Shown: in pieces, positions 60,279-64,000 of the stretch | How positions within the stretch are numbered: position 1 is the stretch's first letter | How the letters are laid out: every line of letters starts with the position of its first letter | DNA from: Pseudidiomarina marina | GTDB lineage: Bacteria > Pseudomonadota > Gammaproteobacteria > Enterobacterales > Alteromonadaceae | Direction: 5' to 3' | Length of the DNA: 64,000 nucleotides | Assembly: GCF_003987045.1 (NCBI RefSeq) | Contig: NZ_PIPZ01000001.1 | Coordinates: 1,054,001-1,118,000 of the forward strand | The notes under the pieces: model-generated | Told to the model about the DNA's origin: nothing | Database searches by the model: none | What the model saw: the letters and a program-made list of their open reading frames with translations, nothing else | Position numbers and translations under genes: made by a program

Positions 60279-61822
60279 TTTTTGCTCTTCACAACGCGGA
60301 GGAGGAGGAGGGAGAGTAAGTACGTGCCCCCACCCGCGCCAATCAACAACGCCAACTGCCAGACCCGATCAACAAATTCAGCCGCAAGCCACCACGAACG
60401 AGCAGGCACAAGATAGAGCACCACCGCGACCATCGCCGCCACAGCGAGCGCCACTTTCGTGAGGTAAGTTAACGTGCCGGGGTAGCGTTTCAACACACCG
60501 TCGCGCCACAGGTTATAGCCCAACAAACCGGCGTTAACAGCGGCAGAAAGAGACGTTGCAATGGCCAAACCGACGTATCCGTAAGGAATCGCGAAAATGA
60601 TATTGAACACCATGTTTGAAACCATGGCGATAATGCCGTATTTCACGGGTCGCTTGGTATCTTGGCGTGAATAGAATCCAGTCGCCAATACCTTCACCAA
60701 CATGAAACTCAGTAAGCCTGAGCCATACGCAAACAAACTATAAGAGGCCAAGCGCGCATCTTCAGGTGTAAATTCACCGCGCATGAACAACACCATCAGC
60801 ATCGGTTCGGCAAGCACAATCAAACCACACATAGCCGGCAAACCGAGCAAGACAACCGTACGAATACCCCAGTCTAAAGTACGACTAAATTCCTCCGCCG
60901 ATTTATCCACATGACGTGAGCTTAACGCTGGCAAAATAACGGTCGCAATCGCAATGCCAAATAATCCCAACGGAAATTCCAATAACCGGTCGGAGTAATA
61001 TAACCAGCTAATTGAACCACTCATTAAAAACGATGCAATAAACGTATCCAGTAGTAGGTTAATCTGACTAACCGACACCCCAAATAAGGCAGGAATCATT
61101 AACGTGCGGATTTTAGTGACGCCAGGGTCACGCCATCCCCATCGCGGACGAACCAATAACCTTGCCCGCTTCAAAAACGGAATTTGAAATAAGAACTGTA
61201 CGGCACCACCAACAAACACACCCCATGCTAGCGCATATTCGGGTTGATCAAGTTGCGGCCCAAGCCATATCGCAAAAACAATAATCGCAATATTCAAAAA
61301 TACCGGCGTAAACGCCGCCACCGCGAACTTACCAATCGTATTTAAAATCGCGCCGGCTAAGGCGGTAAAGGTAATAAACCACAAATACGGAAACGTAATA
61401 CGCAGCAAGTCTGCCGCCAGCACAAACTTATGCCCCTGCGGACCATCGTGATACCAATCCAGAAACCAACCCGTACCGAACATCGCCGCCACCACGGGTG
61501 ATGCAATCACACCCACCAGCGTGACAATCGTAACCAACGTACCTAACGTACCCGCCACCCGAGCAATCAGCAAGCGCTGTTCATCCAGCGTCTTACCCTG
61601 CTTATACTCTGTCAGAACTGGCACAAACGCCTGCGCAAACGCCCCTTCCGCAAACAATCGACGCAGAAAGTTCGGTATCTTGTTCGCAAAGAAGAACACA
61701 TCGGCCGCCGCCCCAGCCCCCATCAAGTTCGCAATCACCACATCGCGCACAAGCCCAAGCACACGCGAGATGAGTGTCATGAAGCTGACAATGATGCCGG
61801 ATTTAGCAAGTGACTTTGACAA
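60263..61822 (-). CDS. murJ: Lipid II flippase MurJ
   Basis: 519 residues with fourteen transmembrane segments. The N-terminus (LISRVLGLVRDVVIA, FFFANKIPNFLRRLFAEGAFAQAFVPV) is the MurJ/MviN signature. It flips lipid II for peptidoglycan synthesis. The start is a TTG at 61822 with GAGG upstream, and the end NDISY-stop is encoded by the right arm of B5. So murJ is flanked by B elements on both sides, with B6 only 9-15 bp before its start. Confidence 0.95.
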   Translation of the reverse strand: MSKSLAKSGIIVSFMTLISRVLGLVRDVVIANLMGAGAAADVFFFANKIPNFLRRLFAEGAFAQAFVPVLTEYKQGKTLDEQRLLIARVAGTLGTLVTIVTLVGVIASPVVAAMFGTGWFLDWYHDGPQGHKFVLAADLLRITFPYLWFITFTALAGAILNTIGKFAVAAFTPVFLNIAIIVFAIWLGPQLDQPEYALAWGVFVGGAVQFLFQIPFLKRARLLVRPRWGWRDPGVTKIRTLMIPALFGVSVSQINLLLDTFIASFLMSGSISWLYYSDRLLEFPLGLFGIAIATVILPALSSRHVDKSAEEFSRTLDWGIRTVVLLGLPAMCGLIVLAEPMLMVLFMRGEFTPEDARLASYSLFAYGSGLLSFMLVKVLATGFYSRQDTKRPVKYGIIAMVSNMVFNIIFAIPYGYVGLAIATSLSAAVNAGLLGYNLWRDGVLKRYPGTLTYLTKVALAVAAMVAVVLYLVPARSWWLAAEFVDRVWQLALLIGAGGGTYLLSLLLLRVVKSKNDISY

Positions 61823-61830
61823 TGAAACCT

Positions 61831-62308
61831 CAAGTACGATATTAGCTATTGGATATTAGATATTAGTAAAACCTACTTAAGCGGAATCTACTAGCATCAT
61901 CTTTTTGGTTGAGTTGATCAAACCATTAAGTAGTCGATATACGAGACGAGTTTCAGTATGTAAACGATACTCGACGTAACCTAATCGAAAACTTATTTCG
62001 AGCTGGGTTTCCAACTCAGCAAGAGAACCACGAGCAATATAATAGAATCGTATTTGCTCTCTATAAGAGCCCCTACCAGCTCCTTCCGCTATGTTACTAG
62101 ACACAGAAACGACGGCGCGCCGCATTTGACTAACGAGCCCAAATAATTCATGTCCCGGAAAACTATCAGTTATCTTATAGACTGATACACATAAGTCCAT
62201 CGCCGAATTATAAACTTTCAAATCTTTAAACATGAACACCTCCCTGTATCACACAACCTTACCCGTTTTTTTCTAATATCTAATATCCAATAGCTAATAT
62301 CGTCCTTG
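61831..62308. mobile_element. Full-length family B element (B6) carrying a four-helix-bundle gene
   Basis: Arms 61837-61866 and 62273-62302 are perfect 30-bp inverted repeats of CG plus ATATTAG, CTATTGG, ATATTAG, ATATTAG. They extend outward to 36 bp (61831-61866, 62273-62308) with one mismatch. Between them is one complete gene. No target duplication is obvious. The structure resembles the intervening sequences found in some bacterial 23S rRNA genes, which have complementary ends and encode the same protein family, but here it is between rpsT and murJ. Confidence 0.8.
61877..62233 (-). CDS. Four-helix-bundle protein, 23S rRNA IVP/S23 family
   Basis: 118 residues from the ATG at 62233, with AGGGAGG five bases upstream; two codons earlier a GTG is in frame. 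FKDLKVYNSAMDLCVSVYKI, ELFGLVSQMRRAVVSVSSNIAEG and IARGSLAELETQLEISFRLGYV are the family motifs in order. Known relatives are the proteins of 23S rRNA intervening sequences (S23/IVP) and the Avd partner of diversity-generating retroelements. Molecular function is not established; relatives bind nucleic acids as pentamers. The gene is exactly enclosed by the 30-bp inverted repeats of B6 and lies 55 bp upstream of murJ on the same strand. Confidence 0.88.
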   Translation of the reverse strand: MFKDLKVYNSAMDLCVSVYKITDSFPGHELFGLVSQMRRAVVSVSSNIAEGAGRGSYREQIRFYYIARGSLAELETQLEISFRLGYVEYRLHTETRLVYRLLNGLINSTKKMMLVDSA

Positions 62309-62334
62309 ACTTTCAGTCGGAAAACAGGCATATT
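62306..62334 (+). promoter_or_regulatory. Probable rpsT promoter at the edge of element B6
   Basis: TTGACT at 62306 and CATATT at 62329 are separated by 17 bp. The -35 begins within the outermost bases of the B6 inverted repeat, so the element ends at or in the promoter. Confidence 0.5.
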
Positions 62335-62385
62335 CCCCGCCCTACAAAACCATTGCACATAGATAACGAATTTTAGGAGTTCACC

Positions 62386-62646
62386 TTGGCTAACATTAAG
62401 TCTGCTAAAAAGCGTGCGGTACAAGCGGAAAAGAACCGTCGCCACAACGCGAGCCGTCGCTCAATGATGCGTACCTTGATGAAGAAAGTAACTGCTGCAA
62501 TTGAAGCAGGCGATAAAGCGACTGCACAGCAGGCATTTACTAGCCTTCAACCGGTACTTGACCGTTACGCGACTAAAGGTCTCATCGGTAAAAACAAAGC
62601 GTCTCGTCATAAGAGTCGTTTGAACGCGAAAATCAGCGCTCTGTAA
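62386..62646 (+). CDS. rpsT: 30S ribosomal protein S20
   Basis: 86 residues: [20 protein letters not shown] and [19 protein letters not shown] are the S20 ends. It binds 16S rRNA early in 30S assembly. The start codon is TTG, six bases after AGGAG; a UUG start is also used by E. coli rpsT, where S20 represses its own translation. It faces away from murJ and element B6. A terminator follows. Confidence 0.96.
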   Translation: MANIKSAKKRAVQAEKNRRHNASRRSMMRTLMKKVTAAIEAGDKATAQQAFTSLQPVLDRYATKGLIGKNKASRHKSRLNAKISAL

Positions 62647-62682
62647 GACGCTGTTCGGTTGCGTTACCGACGTACGATTTAG

Positions 62683-62708
62683 AAAAACCAGCTGCGGCTG
62701 GTTTTTTT
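62683..62708 (+). terminator. Rho-independent terminator of rpsT
   Basis: AACCAGC and GCTGGTT form the stem with a four-base loop, followed by a run of seven T. Confidence 0.92.
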
Positions 62709-62728
62709 ATGTCTAGTATAAAGTGTGT

Positions 62729-62805
62729 GTCTCCGTAGCTCAGCTGGATAGAGCAGCCCCCTCCTAAGGGGCAGGTCGCAGGTTCGACTCCTGCCGGAGA
62801 CGCCA
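62729..62805 (+). tRNA. tRNA-Arg (anticodon CCT), CCA encoded
   Basis: Acceptor GTCTCCG pairs with CGGAGAC; the D arm is AGCTCAGCTGGATAGAGC, the anticodon arm GCCCC-CTCCTAA-GGGGC, and the T arm GCAGGTTCGACTCCTGC. CCA is encoded. It reads AGG codons. Confidence 0.96.
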
Positions 62806-62891
62806 GCATGTAATTCATCGCAAAACTTGATCCATTCGTCGCTCAATGGTACAAAATCTACACAACAATAATAATAAAAAGTGTAGTAACC

Positions 62892-64000
62892 ATGACCGAT
62901 GTACAAAAATTGTTCAAACAAGCTGTCAGTGCCTTTCGGGCAGAACAGTATAAAGAGGCGGAGCATCAATGTCGGCATCTGCTTCGCTTCGATGCCAAGC
63001 ACCCCGATGTCCTTCATATTCTCGCATTGAGTTTACAACATCAGTATCAGCCCAAAGCGGCAGCCGAAAACTTGAAAGTGGCTCTAAAACATCACCCAGA
63101 ACATGCGCCATCTCGGAAAACGCTCATTAATTTGTACATCAAACATGGTTTTTTTAACTTAGCCGAAGAGCATATCCAAGAATTACAACGCCAGCTCCCC
63201 AATCAATTCGAACCTTATCTGCTTCATGCTCAACTATTTCGCAGCATGGGACTACCCGAGCAAGCGTTGCAAGCTATCGCAAAGGCGAAACAACAGTTAT
63301 CGCAACCCTCGCCTCTGGTTGATTATTTGCTAGCGTGTATTGATTACGATTTAGAGCGTTACCAAGATACTGAAGCGGTATTACTGAATCTCGTCAAACA
63401 ATTACCTGAATACATTGATGCTCATGTGGCGCTAAATAAACTCTATTGGGAGCATGGTCCACAAGAGAAGTTCTTGACATCTATTGACGCGGCGCTGCAA
63501 CGTTTACCGCAATCCAGAGCATTAAAATATAGTCTTGCCGCGCATCAACTAATGGCTGGGCGTTACGATAACTGTATCCAGACTTGTACTGGCGTATTGG
63601 CTAAATTTCCTGACTGGGCGGAGTTTCATCACCTGAAAGGTTCAGCTTTGAGCCGCTTTGACCGCATTGATGAAGCACTCGAGAGCTTTGATAAGGCGCT
63701 TCAATTGCAGCCAAATGTGATCCGCCACCGCATTGATATCGCCACAACACTCATGCGCAAAGGTCAGTTTGAATCAGCGCTTGAGCACTTGAAGGCGGCT
63801 GAGAAATTACACCCACACAGCCAAGAGGTAATAGCTTACAAAGCACTTTGCCTCCATGCGCTGGAAAACCCTCAGGCTGAACGTCTAAATGACTACTCTA
63901 ATTTTGTGAAGATCATTCCGTTACAGGCGCCTTCTGACTATGCGTCAACGGAACATTTTATGTCTGAGCTCGCAGAAACATTACAAGAGCTGCATAAAAC
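62892..64000 (+). CDS. TPR protein, probably with a 2OG-Fe(II) oxygenase domain beyond the window
   Basis: The frame is open from the ATG at 62892 to the end (about 369 codons), with only weak ribosome-binding sequence. It contains TPR units throughout, for example AVSAFRAEQYKEAEHQCRHLL near the start, LKGSALSRFDRIDEALESF and RKGQFESALEHLKAAEK near the end. The last part, FVKIIPLQAPSDYASTEHF, and SELAETLQELHKT resemble the linker before a putative 2OG-Fe(II) oxygenase domain in a TPR family of marine bacteria. That domain would lie outside the window, so the oxygenase call is inference. Substrate unknown. Confidence 0.75.
   Translation, partial: MTDVQKLFKQAVSAFRAEQYKEAEHQCRHLLRFDAKHPDVLHILALSLQHQYQPKAAAENLKVALKHHPEHAPSRKTLINLYIKHGFFNLAEEHIQELQRQLPNQFEPYLLHAQLFRSMGLPEQALQAIAKAKQQLSQPSPLVDYLLACIDYDLERYQDTEAVLLNLVKQLPEYIDAHVALNKLYWEHGPQEKFLTSIDAALQRLPQSRALKYSLAAHQLMAGRYDNCIQTCTGVLAKFPDWAEFHHLKGSALSRFDRIDEALESFDKALQLQPNVIRHRIDIATTLMRKGQFESALEHLKAAEKLHPHSQEVIAYKALCLHALENPQAERLNDYSNFVKIIPLQAPSDYASTEHFMSELAETLQELHK

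Noticed and set aside
60117..62302. Family B arms as ordinary rho-independent terminators
   Set aside because: The arms are AT-rich, 30 nt long, lack a T-run directly after the stem, include a nested pair and a gene-carrying form, and have conserved outer sequence.

Overview
The window is a 64 kb piece of a gammaproteobacterial chromosome. Gene content and order point to the Alteromonadales, and Idiomarinaceae is my best guess. That placement is an inference from protein style and synteny, not from a search. Most of it is conserved housekeeping DNA whose gene order is shared with Pseudomonas or E. coli: ruvC-ruvA-ruvB-ybgC-tolQRAB-pal-cpoB-tRNA-Lys-nadA, ccmABCDEFGHI, and rpsT/murJ/ribF/ileS/lspA/fkpB/ispH beside a minor-pilin cluster. 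No CRISPR array, prophage or transposase gene is visible.

Layout. 0-12 kb: the start of a bolA-like gene, a small lipoprotein, a cation/proton antiporter, an iron(III) ABC importer (fbpABC) behind a Fur-box-like site, a ZntB-type transporter, a Ca/Na antiporter, and an iron-storage operon (bfd, two complementary bacterioferritin subunits, an MscS channel). 11-18 kb: propionyl-CoA synthetase, tRNA-Ser, a divergent HigB/HigA-like pair, gamma-glutamyltranspeptidase, a ZIP transporter and a YeeZ-like reductase. 18-25 kb: glutamate synthase gltBD and nadA, then two tandem tRNA-Lys genes. 25-31 kb: the Tol-Pal operon, with a probable small RNA divergent from it. 31-37 kb: ruvABC, aspS, cmoA, cmoB. 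37-41 kb: a repeat-rich gap, a small Xre regulator, galU, a POT peptide transporter and mlaA. 41-49 kb: the complete cytochrome c maturation operon. 49-53 kb: minor pilins, including a very large PilV-like protein, plus divergent pilE. 53-64 kb: ispH, fkpB, lspA, ileS, ribF, a Phd/ParE toxin-antitoxin pair, murJ, a four-helix-bundle (23S rRNA IVP/S23 family) gene, rpsT, tRNA-Arg and a TPR protein that runs off the window.

The most interesting signal lies between the genes. A superfamily of palindromic elements is scattered through the window, at about 9.0, 13.4, 18.1, 31.1, 41.6, 53.4, 54.4, 58.4, 60.2 and 61.8-62.3 kb. Each arm is 30 nt: CG followed by four heptamers of the form N-TATT-N-G, with some variants. 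Two sequence families use this plan: A (TTATTCG-type, first half) and B (ATATTAG-type, second half). The 61.8-62.3 kb copy is special. Its arms form a perfect 30-bp inverted repeat, extendable to 36 bp with one mismatch, around a complete four-helix-bundle gene. The shorter copies look like internal-deletion relatives. Most copies lie 4-12 bp from a stop codon, and two of them supply the stop codon of ribF and murJ. A separate GC-rich REP family supplies the stop codons of ruvA and cmoB. I read the large copy as a candidate intergenic, IVS-like mobile element with non-autonomous derivatives.

Other notable points are a heteromeric bacterioferritin pair with split active sites, a toxin-like gene whose only well-placed start appears to be AUU, a candidate small RNA with GntR-type operator-like motifs nearby, and a 642-residue pseudopilin at the end of a minor-pilin operon that lacks pilY1.
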